NCBI RefSeq assembly: GCF_020531985.1
Contig: NZ_JAJAVQ010000002.1
Span: 806,001 to 870,000 of the forward strand
Source: Rheinheimera aquimaris
GTDB taxonomy: Bacteria > Pseudomonadota > Gammaproteobacteria > Enterobacterales > Alteromonadaceae
DNA length: 64,000 bases
Reading direction: 5' to 3'
A model generated the notes under the pieces. That model was given only the letters and a program-made list of their open reading frames with translations. It did not search any database and was not told the origin of the DNA. The position numbers were made by a program, and so were the translations under genes. Shown piece by piece: positions 47,280 through 56,888 of the stretch. Numbering within the stretch: the first letter of the stretch is position 1; every line of letters begins with the position of its first letter.

Positions 47280-49946
47280 ATGTCTGAAGTCAGTAAAGTT
47301 GACATCGACGCTCTGGAAACCAAAGAGTGGCTTGAAGCGCTGGAATCGGTAGTTCGCACTGAAGGGGTCGAGCGGGCACAGTTCCTGCTGGAGAAAGTGC
47401 TGGAAGAAGCCCGGTTAGAAGGCGTAGACATGCCAACCGGCGTCACCACCAACTACATTAATACCATTCCTCCGCAGCAAGAACCGGCTTACCCGGGCGA
47501 TGTTAATCTGGAACGGCGTATTCGTTCGGTGATCCGCTGGAACGCCATTATGATTGTACTGCGTGGCTCGAAAAAAGAGCTGGATTTAGGCGGCCATATG
47601 GCGTCTTACCAGTCATCTGCCGCGTTTTACGAAACCTGTTTTAACCACTTCTTCCGCGCGCCGAACGACAAAGACGGCGGCGACTTGGTGTATTATCAGG
47701 GCCATATTTCTCCGGGTATCTATGCCCGTGCTTTTGTAGAAGGCCGCTTAACTGCAGAGCAGCTCGACAGCTTCCGTCAGGAAGTAGACGGCAAGGGCTT
47801 ATCAAGCTACCCGCACCCGAAATTAATGCCGGAATTCTGGCAGTTCCCAACGGTGTCGATGGGCCTTGGCCCTATCGCCTCTATTTACCAGGCACGATTC
47901 TTAAAGTATTTACACGGCCGTGGCTTAAAAGACACCAGCGCACAGCGCGTTTATGCCTTCTTAGGTGATGGTGAGATGGACGAGCCGGAATCACGTGGTG
48001 CGATAAGCTTTGCCGCGCGCGAAAAGCTGGGCAACCTGTGTTACCTGATCAACTGTAACCTGCAGCGCCTCGATGGCCCGGTAATGGGTAACGGTAAGAT
48101 TATTCAGGAACTGGAAGGCTTGTTCCGCGGTGCGGGCTGGAACGTGATCAAAGTGGTGTGGGGCCGCGGCTGGGATAAACTGCTGGCGAAAGACACCACC
48201 GGTAAGCTGTTACAGCTGATGAACGAAACCATCGACGGTGACTACCAGACGTACAAAGCCAATGACGGTGCCTATGTGCGTAAGCACTTCTTCGGCCGTT
48301 ACCCGGAAACGGCAGCGCTGGTTGCTGACATGACCGATGAAGAAATTTTCGCCTTAAAACGCGGCGGTCATGAGCCATCCAAACTGTTTGCTGCCTTTAA
48401 AGCCGCGCAGGAATGTACTGACAAACCGACTGTTATCCTGGCAAAAACCGTTAAAGGTTACGGCATGGGCGAAGCAGCAGAAGGTAAGAACATTGCGCAC
48501 CAGGTGAAGAAAATGGACATGACGCACGTGCTGCAATTGCGTAAACGTCTTGGCCTGGAAGACTACATCAGCGAAGAGCAGGTAGCCGACTTACCGTACA
48601 TCAAGCTGCCGGAAGGCTCGCCAGAGCTGGAATACCTGCATGCACGCCGTAAAGCGTTGCACGGTTACACGCCGGTACGTCTGCCAAACTTTACTAAAGC
48701 GCTGGCACTGCCTGAGCTGGGTGCTTTTGACGCCCTGCTGGAAGAGCAAAAGCGTGAAATCTCAACCACTATGGCCTATGTGCGCGCACTGAATATTCTG
48801 CTGAAAGATGAGCATATCGGTAAGCAAATTGTGCCGATTATTGCTGACGAAGCCCGTACCTTTGGTATGGAAGGCTTGTTCCGTCAAATCGGTATCTATA
48901 ACCCTGGCGGCCAGAACTACACGCCGGAAGACCGCTCAGTAGTGAGTTACTACAAAGAAGATGTCGGTGGTCAGGTACTGCAGGAAGGTATTAACGAGCT
49001 GGGCGCAATGTCATCCTGGGTGGCGGCGGCAACGTCGTACAGCACCAACGATTTACCGATGATCCCGTTTTATATCTACTACTCGATGTTTGGCTTCCAG
49101 CGCGTGGGCGATATGGCGTGGCTGGCAGGCGATCAGCAGGCGCGCGGCTTCTTATTAGGCGCAACTGCTGGCCGTACTACGTTAAACGGCGAAGGTTTAC
49201 AGCACGAAGACGGCCACAGCCATATTCTGGCCGGCACCGTGCCGAACTGTATTTCATACGACCCGACTTATGCCTTTGAGCTGGCGGTGATTATGCAAGA
49301 CGGTATCCGCCGCATGTACGGTAAAGATCAGGAAAACATCTATTACTACATCACGGTAATGAACGAAAACTACCACCACCCGGCCATGCCAAAAGGCGCC
49401 GAGGAAGGTATTCGCCGTGGTATTTACAAGCTGGAGTCGCACAACGGCGATCGCGGCAAAGTACAGCTGATGGGCTCAGGCACTATTTTAAATGAAGTGC
49501 GTAAAGCTGCTGACATCTTAAGCAAAGACTACGGTGTAGCCTCTGACGTGTACTCTGTTACCTCGTTTAACGAGCTGGCACGTGATGGCCAGGATGTTGA
49601 GCGCTTTAACATGCTAAACCCGGACGCGAAAGAGAAAACGCCATACATTGCTACGGTAATGAACAGTGCACCGGCGATTGCCGCCACCGACTACATGAAA
49701 AACTACGCCGATCAGGTTCGTGCTTTCATCCCGGCTAAGTCTTACAAGGTACTGGGTACCGACGGCTTTGGCCGCTCAGACAGCCGCGAGAACCTGCGCC
49801 GCCACTTTGAAGTTAACGCCGGCTACATTGTTGTGGCTGCGCTTAGCGAGCTGGTGAAGCAGGGCGAGTTGAAGAAAACCGTGGTCAGCGACGCCATCAA
49901 GAAATTTGGCATCGACAGTGGCAAAACCAACCCGCTGTACGCATAA
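47280..49946 (+). CDS. aceE: AceE, pyruvate dehydrogenase E1
   Basis: An 888-residue homodimeric-type E1 enzyme with thiamine diphosphate. The ThDP motif [17 protein letters not shown]...[11 protein letters not shown] is at about residues 230-265 and the second half holds [18 protein letters not shown] and the Q-H-E-D-G-H-S-H segment. It decarboxylates pyruvate and reductively acetylates the lipoyl groups of AceF. The ATG at 47280 with AAAGGAAAC before it fits the family N-terminus; a longer frame from 47124 overlaps pdhR. It is followed by aceF after 11 bases. Confidence 0.97.
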   Translation: MSEVSKVDIDALETKEWLEALESVVRTEGVERAQFLLEKVLEEARLEGVDMPTGVTTNYINTIPPQQEPAYPGDVNLERRIRSVIRWNAIMIVLRGSKKELDLGGHMASYQSSAAFYETCFNHFFRAPNDKDGGDLVYYQGHISPGIYARAFVEGRLTAEQLDSFRQEVDGKGLSSYPHPKLMPEFWQFPTVSMGLGPIASIYQARFLKYLHGRGLKDTSAQRVYAFLGDGEMDEPESRGAISFAAREKLGNLCYLINCNLQRLDGPVMGNGKIIQELEGLFRGAGWNVIKVVWGRGWDKLLAKDTTGKLLQLMNETIDGDYQTYKANDGAYVRKHFFGRYPETAALVADMTDEEIFALKRGGHEPSKLFAAFKAAQECTDKPTVILAKTVKGYGMGEAAEGKNIAHQVKKMDMTHVLQLRKRLGLEDYISEEQVADLPYIKLPEGSPELEYLHARRKALHGYTPVRLPNFTKALALPELGAFDALLEEQKREISTTMAYVRALNILLKDEHIGKQIVPIIADEARTFGMEGLFRQIGIYNPGGQNYTPEDRSVVSYYKEDVGGQVLQEGINELGAMSSWVAAATSYSTNDLPMIPFYIYYSMFGFQRVGDMAWLAGDQQARGFLLGATAGRTTLNGEGLQHEDGHSHILAGTVPNCISYDPTYAFELAVIMQDGIRRMYGKDQENIYYYITVMNENYHHPAMPKGAEEGIRRGIYKLESHNGDRGKVQLMGSGTILNEVRKAADILSKDYGVASDVYSVTSFNELARDGQDVERFNMLNPDAKEKTPYIATVMNSAPAIAATDYMKNYADQVRAFIPAKSYKVLGTDGFGRSDSRENLRRHFEVNAGYIVVAALSELVKQGELKKTVVSDAIKKFGIDSGKTNPLYA

Positions 49947-49957
49947 GAGGATTAACC

Positions 49958-51592
49958 ATGACGATTGAAATTCATGTTCCGGATATTGGTGCAGATGAAG
50001 TAGAAGTCACCGAAATTCTGGTCAAGGCAGGCGACAAGGTTGCGGTCGATCAGTCACTGCTTAGCGTTGAAGGTGATAAAGCCAGTATGGAAGTACCGGC
50101 AAGCGAAGCTGGTGTGGTAAAAAGCATCAACGTTAAAGTGGGCGATAAGGTAAAAACCGGCAGCCTGATCATGACCTTTGAAGGCGAGGGCGCAGCGAAA
50201 GAAGACGCAGCACCTGCCAAAGAAGAAGCTAAGAGCGACGCCAAAAGCGAAACCAAAGCAGACAAGCCAAAAAGTGGCGGCACTGCAGTACAGGACGTAA
50301 AAGTACCGGATATCGGCGGCGACGCAGTAGAAGTTACTGAAATAATGGTAAAAGTTGGCGATACAGTAAGCGAAGAGCAATCTTTGCTGAGCGTAGAAGG
50401 CGACAAAGCCAGTATGGAAGTACCAGCACCTTTTGCCGGTAAGGTTAAAGAAATCAAAATCAATGTTGGCGATAAAGTATCGACCGGCAGCCTGATCATG
50501 GTATTTGAAACCGAAGGCGACGCCAGTGCCGATGCTGCCCCGGCTGCCGAGCCAAAAGCCGAAGCCAAAGCAGAAACGAAAACCGAAGCAGCTCCGGCGA
50601 AAACCGAAACAGCACCGGCAGCCTCTGCTGCGTCAGGCAGTGACGGCTTTGTTGAAAACAGCGCCTATGCCCACGCGTCGCCGGTGATCCGCCGTTTAGC
50701 GCGCGAGTTTGGTATCAACCTGGCGAAGGTGAAAGGCTCAGGCCGTAAAGGCCGCGTGGTGAAAGAAGACGTACAAAACTACGTTAAGCAGTTAGTGAAG
50801 CAGGTTGAAAGTGGCGCAGTAAGCTCTGGCGCTGGCAACAGCATGGGCTTTGACCTGATTGCCTGGCCAAAAGTCGACTTCAGCAAATTTGGCGAAGTTG
50901 AAGCCAAGCCACTGTCACGTATTCAGAAGTTATCCGGTGCTAACCTGCACCGTAACTGGGTACGTATTCCGCACGTGACCCAGTTCGATGAAGCTGACAT
51001 CACCGGCCTGGAAGACTTCCGCAAAGAGCAGAACGCTATTGCCGACAAGAAAAAAATGGGCGTTAAGTACACACCGCTGGTGTTTATTATGAAAGCGGTG
51101 GCCAAAGCGTTGGAAGAGTTCCCAACCTTTAACAGCTCATTGTCGGATGATGGCGCAAGCTTAATTCTGAAAAAATACGTGCACTTAGGTATTGCCGTTG
51201 ATACTCCAAATGGCCTGGTGGTACCGGTAGTACGTGATGTAAACAAAAAAGGCATTATCGAGCTGTCACGTGAGCTGCAGGACATCTCTGTTAAGGCTCG
51301 CGAAGGTAAACTGACTTCCAGCGATATGCAGGGCGGCTGTTTTACGATCTCAAGCCTCGGCGGCATTGGCGGTACGGCGTTTACGCCTATTGTAAATGCG
51401 CCGGAAGTCGCCATATTAGGGGTGTCGAAGTCTGACATTAAGCCGAAATGGAACGGTAAAGAGTTTGAGCCAAAGCTGATGCTGCCGCTTAGCGTATCGT
51501 ACGATCACCGCGTGATTGACGGCGCCCTGGCCGCACGTTTTACCGCCACACTGGCAGGTTATCTGGCTGATATTCGCCAAATTATTATGTAA
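49958..51592 (+). CDS. aceF: AceF, dihydrolipoyl acetyltransferase E2 with two lipoyl domains
   Basis: A 544-residue E2 core protein. Two lipoyl domains carry the modified lysines K41 and K150 in identical [11 protein letters not shown] motifs, joined by Ala/Lys/Glu linkers; the peripheral-subunit-binding domain is at about 236-276 ([20 protein letters not shown]), and the catalytic domain ends with [16 protein letters not shown]. coli has three lipoyl domains, so this has one fewer. It forms the core of the PDH complex. A terminator lies downstream, before lpdA. Confidence 0.96.
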   Translation: MTIEIHVPDIGADEVEVTEILVKAGDKVAVDQSLLSVEGDKASMEVPASEAGVVKSINVKVGDKVKTGSLIMTFEGEGAAKEDAAPAKEEAKSDAKSETKADKPKSGGTAVQDVKVPDIGGDAVEVTEIMVKVGDTVSEEQSLLSVEGDKASMEVPAPFAGKVKEIKINVGDKVSTGSLIMVFETEGDASADAAPAAEPKAEAKAETKTEAAPAKTETAPAASAASGSDGFVENSAYAHASPVIRRLAREFGINLAKVKGSGRKGRVVKEDVQNYVKQLVKQVESGAVSSGAGNSMGFDLIAWPKVDFSKFGEVEAKPLSRIQKLSGANLHRNWVRIPHVTQFDEADITGLEDFRKEQNAIADKKKMGVKYTPLVFIMKAVAKALEEFPTFNSSLSDDGASLILKKYVHLGIAVDTPNGLVVPVVRDVNKKGIIELSRELQDISVKAREGKLTSSDMQGGCFTISSLGGIGGTAFTPIVNAPEVAILGVSKSDIKPKWNGKEFEPKLMLPLSVSYDHRVIDGALAARFTATLAGYLADIRQIIM

Positions 51593-51616
51593 CACCCTGT
51601 AGCGGAGCGAATTTTG

Positions 51617-51680
51617 TGTCCCGCACTGAAAAGTTACGGGACATCGCTCAGGCAGAATGTTAAAATTCTGCCACTTTTTT
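51617..51680 (+). terminator. Hairpin and terminator between aceF and lpdA
   Basis: A first hairpin TGTCCCG/CGGGACA (51617-51623 with 51637-51643) is followed by a second, GGCAGAAT/ATTCTGCC (51651-51658 with 51665-51672), then ACTTTTTT. The second has the form of an intrinsic terminator. lpdA is thus probably expressed partly from its own promoter in the remaining bases, which suits its use by several dehydrogenase complexes. Confidence 0.8.
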
Positions 51681-51744
51681 CGCCTGGTAGCCTTGCCCTA
51701 CATGCTGCTATCAGTCAACCGAACCGATGATAAAAGGTAATACG

Positions 51745-53157
51745 ATGAGCAACGAAATCAAAACCCAAGTAGTGGTGCTGGGCGCAGGCCCTGGCGGTTA
51801 CTCTGCAGCGTTTCGCGCAGCAGATTTAGGTTTAGAAGTTACCCTGGTTGAAGCACGCAGCACCTTAGGCGGCGTATGTTTAAACGTAGGTTGTATTCCA
51901 TCTAAAGCCTTATTACACGTTGCTAAGGTCATTGATGACGCCCGCGATATGGCCTCACACGGCGTAACCTTTGGCGAGCCGAAAATCGATTTAGACAAAA
52001 TCCGTAGCTGGAAAGACAAAGTAGTTGGTCAGCTGACTAACGGCCTGGCCGGTATGTCGAAAATGCGTAAAGTAAAAGTGGTTACCGGTTACGGTAAATT
52101 CACCGGCGCAAACACCTTACAGGTTGGCGACACCACTATTACCTTTGAACAGGCCATTATCGCTGCAGGTTCAGAGCCGGTATCACTGCCATTTATTCCA
52201 AAAGATGACGACCGTATTATCGATTCAACCGGCGCACTGGAATTAAAAGACATTCCGGGCGAAATGCTGGTATTAGGTGGCGGTATCATCGGCCTGGAAA
52301 TGGGTACTGTGTACCGTGCACTGGGTTCTAAAGTATCAGTAGTTGAATTTGCTGACCAGTTAGTACCGGCAGCAGATGCTGATATCGTTAAAGCCTACAC
52401 CAAGTACAACAAAGACAACTACAACATCATGTTGTCGACCAAAGTAGTTGGCGTAGAAGCGAAAAAAGACGGCTTATATGTAACCTTCGAAGGCAAAAAC
52501 GCCCCTGAGAAAGCCGTACGTTACGACAAGATCCTGGTTGCAGTTGGCCGTAAGCCAAACGGTAACCTGTTAGACGCGGCAAAAGCAGGTGTTAACGTAG
52601 ACGAGCGCGGCTTTATCAATGTTGATAAGCAACTGCGCACTAACGTACCGCACATTTATGCCATCGGTGACGTTATCGGCCAGCCAATGTTAGCGCACAA
52701 AGCAGTACACGAAGGCCACGTAGCGGCTGAAGTGATTGCCGGCCAGAAGCACTACTTCGACCCGCGCTGCATTCCATCAGTTGCCTACACCGACCCGGAA
52801 ATGGCCTGGACAGGTGTAACCGAGAAAGAAGCAAAAGAAAAAGGCATGGCAGTAGAAACCGCCGTGTTCCCTTGGGCCGCGTCAGGCCGTGCTATTGCTT
52901 CAGCCCGCACTGAAGGCTTCACTAAGCTGATTTTCGACAAAGAAACGCACCGTATCGTCGGTGGCGCTATTGTTGGTATCAACGCCGGTGAAATGCTGGG
53001 TGAAATCTGCTTAGCAGTAGAGATGGGGGCCGACGCAGAAGATATCGCGTTAACTATCCACGCTCACCCAACACTGAACGAGTCTATCGGTTTAGCAGCA
53101 GAAGTGTACGAAGGTTCAATCACCGACCTGCCAAACCCGAAAGCGAAGAAGAAGTAA
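51745..53157 (+). CDS. lpdA: LpdA, dihydrolipoamide dehydrogenase E3
   Basis: A 470-residue flavoprotein disulfide reductase. FAD site VVLGAGPGGYSAAF (residues 10-23), redox disulfide C45-x4-C50 in GGVCLNVGCIPSK, NAD site VLGGGIIGLEMGTVY, and the C-terminal HAHPTLNES with the catalytic His-Glu. It reoxidises dihydrolipoyl groups of the PDH and other complexes. The ATG at 51745 with AAAGGTAA before it matches the family; an ATG at 51727 adds six residues. Codon choice leans to TTA and GTA more than in aceE and aceF. Confidence 0.97.
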   Translation: MSNEIKTQVVVLGAGPGGYSAAFRAADLGLEVTLVEARSTLGGVCLNVGCIPSKALLHVAKVIDDARDMASHGVTFGEPKIDLDKIRSWKDKVVGQLTNGLAGMSKMRKVKVVTGYGKFTGANTLQVGDTTITFEQAIIAAGSEPVSLPFIPKDDDRIIDSTGALELKDIPGEMLVLGGGIIGLEMGTVYRALGSKVSVVEFADQLVPAADADIVKAYTKYNKDNYNIMLSTKVVGVEAKKDGLYVTFEGKNAPEKAVRYDKILVAVGRKPNGNLLDAAKAGVNVDERGFINVDKQLRTNVPHIYAIGDVIGQPMLAHKAVHEGHVAAEVIAGQKHYFDPRCIPSVAYTDPEMAWTGVTEKEAKEKGMAVETAVFPWAASGRAIASARTEGFTKLIFDKETHRIVGGAIVGINAGEMLGEICLAVEMGADAEDIALTIHAHPTLNESIGLAAEVYEGSITDLPNPKAKKK

Positions 53158-53174
53158 GCTTCTTATTGCTGAAT

Positions 53175-53206
53175 AAAACAAAGGCCGCTAATGCGGCCTT
53201 TGTTTT
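53175..53206. terminator. Bidirectional terminator between lpdA and dgt
   Basis: Perfect 14-base-pair stem AAAACAAAGGCCGC/GCGGCCTTTGTTTT (53175-53188 with 53193-53206), loop TAAT. It serves convergent lpdA and the dGTPase gene, overlapping the stop codon of the latter. Confidence 0.92.
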
Positions 53207-54617
53207 ATCTAAAGATTCCCATGCCATTGAATTGTTGCGCGAGGTAATTTGCGTAATGATCAGTCATGCCGCATATGAAATCAAGCCCTCTCATTATTCC
53301 ATGATATGTAGCAATATTCTTATCTCCATTTTCGGTATTTACATAAGCTTTTACTTCTGGTGAAAAAGTATCCCGCCCCAAAAGGTCGAGAACCCTATTT
53401 GACTTGCTACTTATTTCTTTGCTATTTCCTTTATTTTCAATGTGTTCTGTTATCGCCTCTATGATGTTTTCTAGCAGTGTTGCCAATGTATTATAAGCAC
53501 CAATTTCTAGTTCTATTTTTCTTGGATGTTTAAATAGCTTTGATTTTGCTAATTCTTTAGCCTCGCCAACCGCTGCTTTAACTTCAGGGGAGCATAAACT
53601 TATCAAGTCTTTTTTTAATCTAAAAATGTTGCCATTCAAAAAATCACTTTGATTTTCAATAAAGGCTTTTGCACCTGCATCGACAAATTTTTGAATTATC
53701 AAACCTCTAAGTATCGACATTTTTCTGCCATCACTCAAAGTAGCGCGGTGTTGCTCAAACTCATCAATATCCTTTTTGTCCAACGCTAACTCAATTATTT
53801 TGTATACATCTGCCCAAGAGAGAATGCCCATGGATATCCCATCTTCTAGGTCTATGATTGTATAGCAGAAGTCATCAGCGGCTTCCATCAAGTAAACCAG
53901 TGGATGTCGAGCATAGATACTTGAGTCGAGTTTCAACAATCCAGTATTCATAGCGACATCGTGGTAGATTAAATTTTCTGAACTATATATTCCGAATTTC
54001 CCTTCTTTGGTAAATTCTTTTTGAGTTAGACTATCTAAAGATGTCCATGGATATTTTATAAAAGAAGCTAAAGTAGCGTAAGTTAACCTCATGCCATACT
54101 CATATTGATATCCTTCGCAAGTCGTCAGAATTCTGAATCCCTGTGCGTTGCCCTCGTAGTTCTCGAGATCTCCTTTATGTTGAGGTGCAAGGTTTTTTAT
54201 AAAATGATTGCCTGCTTTTTTGAACCAAGCTCTAATTGCTTCCTCACCAGAATGTCCAAAAGGGGGATTACCTATGTCATGAGCAAGGCAGATAGCCTCA
54301 ACAATGTCTCCGATATCTGATGGCGTAATCGAAGCTGGAAGTTGATTATTCTCATTTAGTTTTTGCCCAACACGAATGCCAAGAGTCCTTCCAACACATG
54401 AAACTTCTAGACTATGAGTTAGACGATTGTGGACATGGTCATTAGTTGCCAAAGGATGAACTTGAGTCTTTTTTGCTAGACGTCTGAAGGCTCCTGAAAA
54501 TATTATTTTATCGTGATCTGAATTGAATGGAGTTCTGCCATCTTCTGTCTTCGGTGGGTTATCTTTCAATCTGTGAGTATTTAACAATGTATCCCAGTTC
54601 ATTACTGATTGTGTCAT
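53205..54617 (-). CDS. dgt: Deoxyguanosine triphosphate triphosphohydrolase-like HD protein
   Basis: A 470-residue HD-domain dGTPase-like enzyme. Metal-binding HNRLTHSLEVSCVGRTLG (about residues 62-79) holds the first H, and CLAHDIGNPPFGHSGEEAIR holds the HD pair. Family members hydrolyse dNTPs to nucleosides and triphosphate; some limit phage by lowering dNTP pools. The ATG at 54617 is supported by AAGGA eight bases before; an earlier start at 54659 is possible. The gene is much AT-richer than lpdA and the genes beyond, a sign of transfer. It has the longer dGTPase-type architecture; precise nucleotide preference is not readable. Confidence 0.88.
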   Translation of the reverse strand: MTQSVMNWDTLLNTHRLKDNPPKTEDGRTPFNSDHDKIIFSGAFRRLAKKTQVHPLATNDHVHNRLTHSLEVSCVGRTLGIRVGQKLNENNQLPASITPSDIGDIVEAICLAHDIGNPPFGHSGEEAIRAWFKKAGNHFIKNLAPQHKGDLENYEGNAQGFRILTTCEGYQYEYGMRLTYATLASFIKYPWTSLDSLTQKEFTKEGKFGIYSSENLIYHDVAMNTGLLKLDSSIYARHPLVYLMEAADDFCYTIIDLEDGISMGILSWADVYKIIELALDKKDIDEFEQHRATLSDGRKMSILRGLIIQKFVDAGAKAFIENQSDFLNGNIFRLKKDLISLCSPEVKAAVGEAKELAKSKLFKHPRKIELEIGAYNTLATLLENIIEAITEHIENKGNSKEISSKSNRVLDLLGRDTFSPEVKAYVNTENGDKNIATYHGIMRGLDFICGMTDHYANYLAQQFNGMGIFR

Positions 54618-54705
54618 TGGGTTGTCCTTGGTTTTTATTTTTAATTGCAATTGATTCAATTATAGAATTGAAACAAAATCAACATTGAAATTCACAAAGT
54701 TACCT

Positions 54706-55740
54706 ATGTTGGATAATTTGTCTAAAGCTTTAATCATTCTTTTAATGTTGCCGATAACAGCTTTTAGCCAAAAGCAATACACCGAAGGGGCGTGTTTATT
54801 GCTGCAGCAGCAAGCTGACCGCTTTGCTGGTCAGCCGAATAGCCGTAATTACCAGGATGCGCGGCGTGAGCTGAATAACCACTGCCAAAATCCGATACCG
54901 GCGCCTGACAAAGAACTTAACCTGACCAACATCCCAGTTAAAACCATTACCGTTGGCAACACAAAAAATACTGCTGCAACACAACCTGCAAACCCCAATG
55001 TGGTTGTAACAGCAAAACCGCAGCCGGTTAAGCCTACACCTTCTGCTATACCCAAGCCCGCCGATATACTAAAACAGCTATTTGCCCCGGTACTGGCACT
55101 ATTTGGCAGCCTGCTGGCATTTCTGCTACTGATTGTTGTGGTTATGGGGTTACTTGCACTGTTTTTAGCGCGGCACGGCGCCCGTATTAAAGGTGCGCTG
55201 GCCGAGCGCGTATTACACAAGGTATTAGTTAAAGAGTTGCCAGCCAGCTACCAGCATTATCGTAATTTGGTGATACCCACAGAGCAGGGTGATTTAACCG
55301 AGATAGATCATCTGGTGGTTAGCGCCTATGGCATCTTTGTGATTGAAGTAAAAAACTACCGTGGCTGGATTTTCGGTGGCGAGAAACAACCACGCTGGAC
55401 AGTACAGCGCTTTCGCAGCAAGCATCAGTTTATGAACCCGTTGCACCAGAACTACAAACATACCGAAGCGATAAAGCATGTGCTGGGCTTAAACGGTAAA
55501 GACAGCGACGCAGTGCATTCGATAGTGGCATTTAGCCAGCGGGCGGAGTTTAACAGCCAGATCCCACAAAATGTAATGTACATCGATTTAGTCGGCGATT
55601 ACCTGCAGCAGTTTTATCAGCCATGTTTTGATGATGAGCAAGTGCGCCAGTTTACCGCGCGGTTAAACTTTGCCCTAGCCAGCAGAAAGGCGTTGAGCAA
55701 GTTGCATTTAGCGCAGGTTAAAACGCAAAAAGCAGCGTAG
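54706..55740 (+). CDS. Membrane-anchored NERD-domain protein, copy 1 (nuclease signature intact)
   Basis: A 344-residue protein of defined layout: signal peptide (about residues 1-21), a small extracytoplasmic segment with C30 and C60 (YTEGACLLLQQQ...REL..HC), a Pro/Lys-rich linker, a membrane helix (about 127-155), then a cytoplasmic NERD domain with D201 in LTEIDHLV and the nuclease-type E214-V-K216 in FVIEVKNYRGWIFGG. No ribosome-binding site is clear, and a TTG at 54685 is the alternative start. A paralogue is encoded at 60028-61194. NERD domains are found with helicase, kinase or membrane segments; the role here is unknown. Confidence 0.82.
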   Translation: MLDNLSKALIILLMLPITAFSQKQYTEGACLLLQQQADRFAGQPNSRNYQDARRELNNHCQNPIPAPDKELNLTNIPVKTITVGNTKNTAATQPANPNVVVTAKPQPVKPTPSAIPKPADILKQLFAPVLALFGSLLAFLLLIVVVMGLLALFLARHGARIKGALAERVLHKVLVKELPASYQHYRNLVIPTEQGDLTEIDHLVVSAYGIFVIEVKNYRGWIFGGEKQPRWTVQRFRSKHQFMNPLHQNYKHTEAIKHVLGLNGKDSDAVHSIVAFSQRAEFNSQIPQNVMYIDLVGDYLQQFYQPCFDDEQVRQFTARLNFALASRKALSKLHLAQVKTQKAA

Positions 55741-55748
55741 CTACAGCT

Positions 55749-56279
55749 TCAGAACGTTACTGCTTTACCATTAAAATACTGCGGTAACGACTGGCATTTC
55801 TGCTTATCAGCATCGGTTTTACACTCTGCAATCGTCATTTCAATACAATGCTCGGGGGTGGCAGTAAACACCATTACTTTGTCGTGCATCCATTGCCGTG
55901 ATTGCAGCGCGCACTCGGTATAACCTTTTGCTGTTAAATAGCTTTGGATTGGGTAGTGTAGTAACTGCGGCAGCACAATTGTAATTATCAGGCTGATAAC
56001 AAAGAACCGGCTGGCCTGTTTGTTCAACTGCGGTGTAACGGGCTTATTGCGAATTTTACGCACACCAAAGTACGACAACATAGCGCCCATCATTGCTGCA
56101 CCCAGGCAATAGAACGCGCCTTTGTTTACCGTAACTGCATTTGCTTTAGTCAGCAGTGCTTCAAGCATAGTGATTAAGCTGTAGCCAAAATAGCCCAGTG
56201 CAAAAAAGGTCAGCATTGCAAACAGTGCCAACCCTGCGAACAGTTGCCATAGCGCTAGTTCATTTTCATCTTGTTGCAT
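55749..56279 (-). CDS. Small membrane protein, possible immunity protein B
   Basis: A 176-residue protein not recognised by name. It has membrane helices at about residues 12-35, 52-72 and 92-108, followed by a polar C-terminal region with the motif GYTEC and a second cysteine 22 residues later (C123 and C145). The neighbouring 191-residue protein has GYQPC with the same 22-residue spacing (C129 and C151), so the two look like diverged duplicates. It is the last gene of a three-gene minus-strand run headed by a hydrophobic hairpin protein. Immunity to that protein is the inferred role. Confidence 0.6.
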   Translation of the reverse strand: MQQDENELALWQLFAGLALFAMLTFFALGYFGYSLITMLEALLTKANAVTVNKGAFYCLGAAMMGAMLSYFGVRKIRNKPVTPQLNKQASRFFVISLIITIVLPQLLHYPIQSYLTAKGYTECALQSRQWMHDKVMVFTATPEHCIEMTIAECKTDADKQKCQSLPQYFNGKAVTF

Positions 56280-56312
56280 TTAAACGGTAGGCTTATGTAT
56301 TGGGTTATTACT

Positions 56313-56888
56313 TTATCCTTGCTGCAGTTTCAGCCGTGCTTCGCGCTGTCGTTGCTGTGCCTGCCAGTACTGCTCGACTTGTTTGGTTTCTTCCGGTGTG
56401 CCACGGCTGATAATACGGCGGATATCACTGTTGTAACACAGCGCTTCATTCTTCACCCAGGCCGTATACGTTACCCGATTTAACAGCAAAGTACCGACGG
56501 GGCAGGGCTGGTAGCCTTTATTTACTGCCTGTTTATCCCAGTTGTTTGCCAGATAAATTTCTCCGCCAAACACACCACCTAAGCTTAACAGCACCGCAAT
56601 GCTGCAAAAGCGGATCAGTGCCGACTTGAACGTTTTTGCCTTTTCACCAGCAAACAGCAAAAAGGTGAGGCCAGAAAATAATAGTGCCAGCACCGCTAAC
56701 CCGGCGATAACACCGGGGATATAACCGGATGAGTAACTTAGCACGATAAGTTGTTGGCCACTTTGCAGTTGCTCCCGCTGGCTTTGCCAGTCGCTTTGTA
56801 AAATCCACAGCAACACTGATGCAAACACACCACAGAATAAGGTAATGCCAACACCATAGGCGACTGCTTTGGGTTTGTTAATATTCAT
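56313..56888 (-). CDS. Small membrane protein, possible immunity protein A
   Basis: A 191-residue unrecognised membrane protein. Helices at about residues 11-30, 56-80 and 88-112, then a soluble tail with GYQPCP (C129) and C151. Its start overlaps the stop of the upstream 308-residue protein by four bases (ATGA), so the two are co-translated. Such coupling, plus a second related gene right after it, is the usual pattern of a toxin followed by immunity genes. No close family could be named from sequence alone. Confidence 0.6.
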   Translation of the reverse strand: MNINKPKAVAYGVGITLFCGVFASVLLWILQSDWQSQREQLQSGQQLIVLSYSSGYIPGVIAGLAVLALLFSGLTFLLFAGEKAKTFKSALIRFCSIAVLLSLGGVFGGEIYLANNWDKQAVNKGYQPCPVGTLLLNRVTYTAWVKNEALCYNSDIRRIISRGTPEETKQVEQYWQAQQRQREARLKLQQG

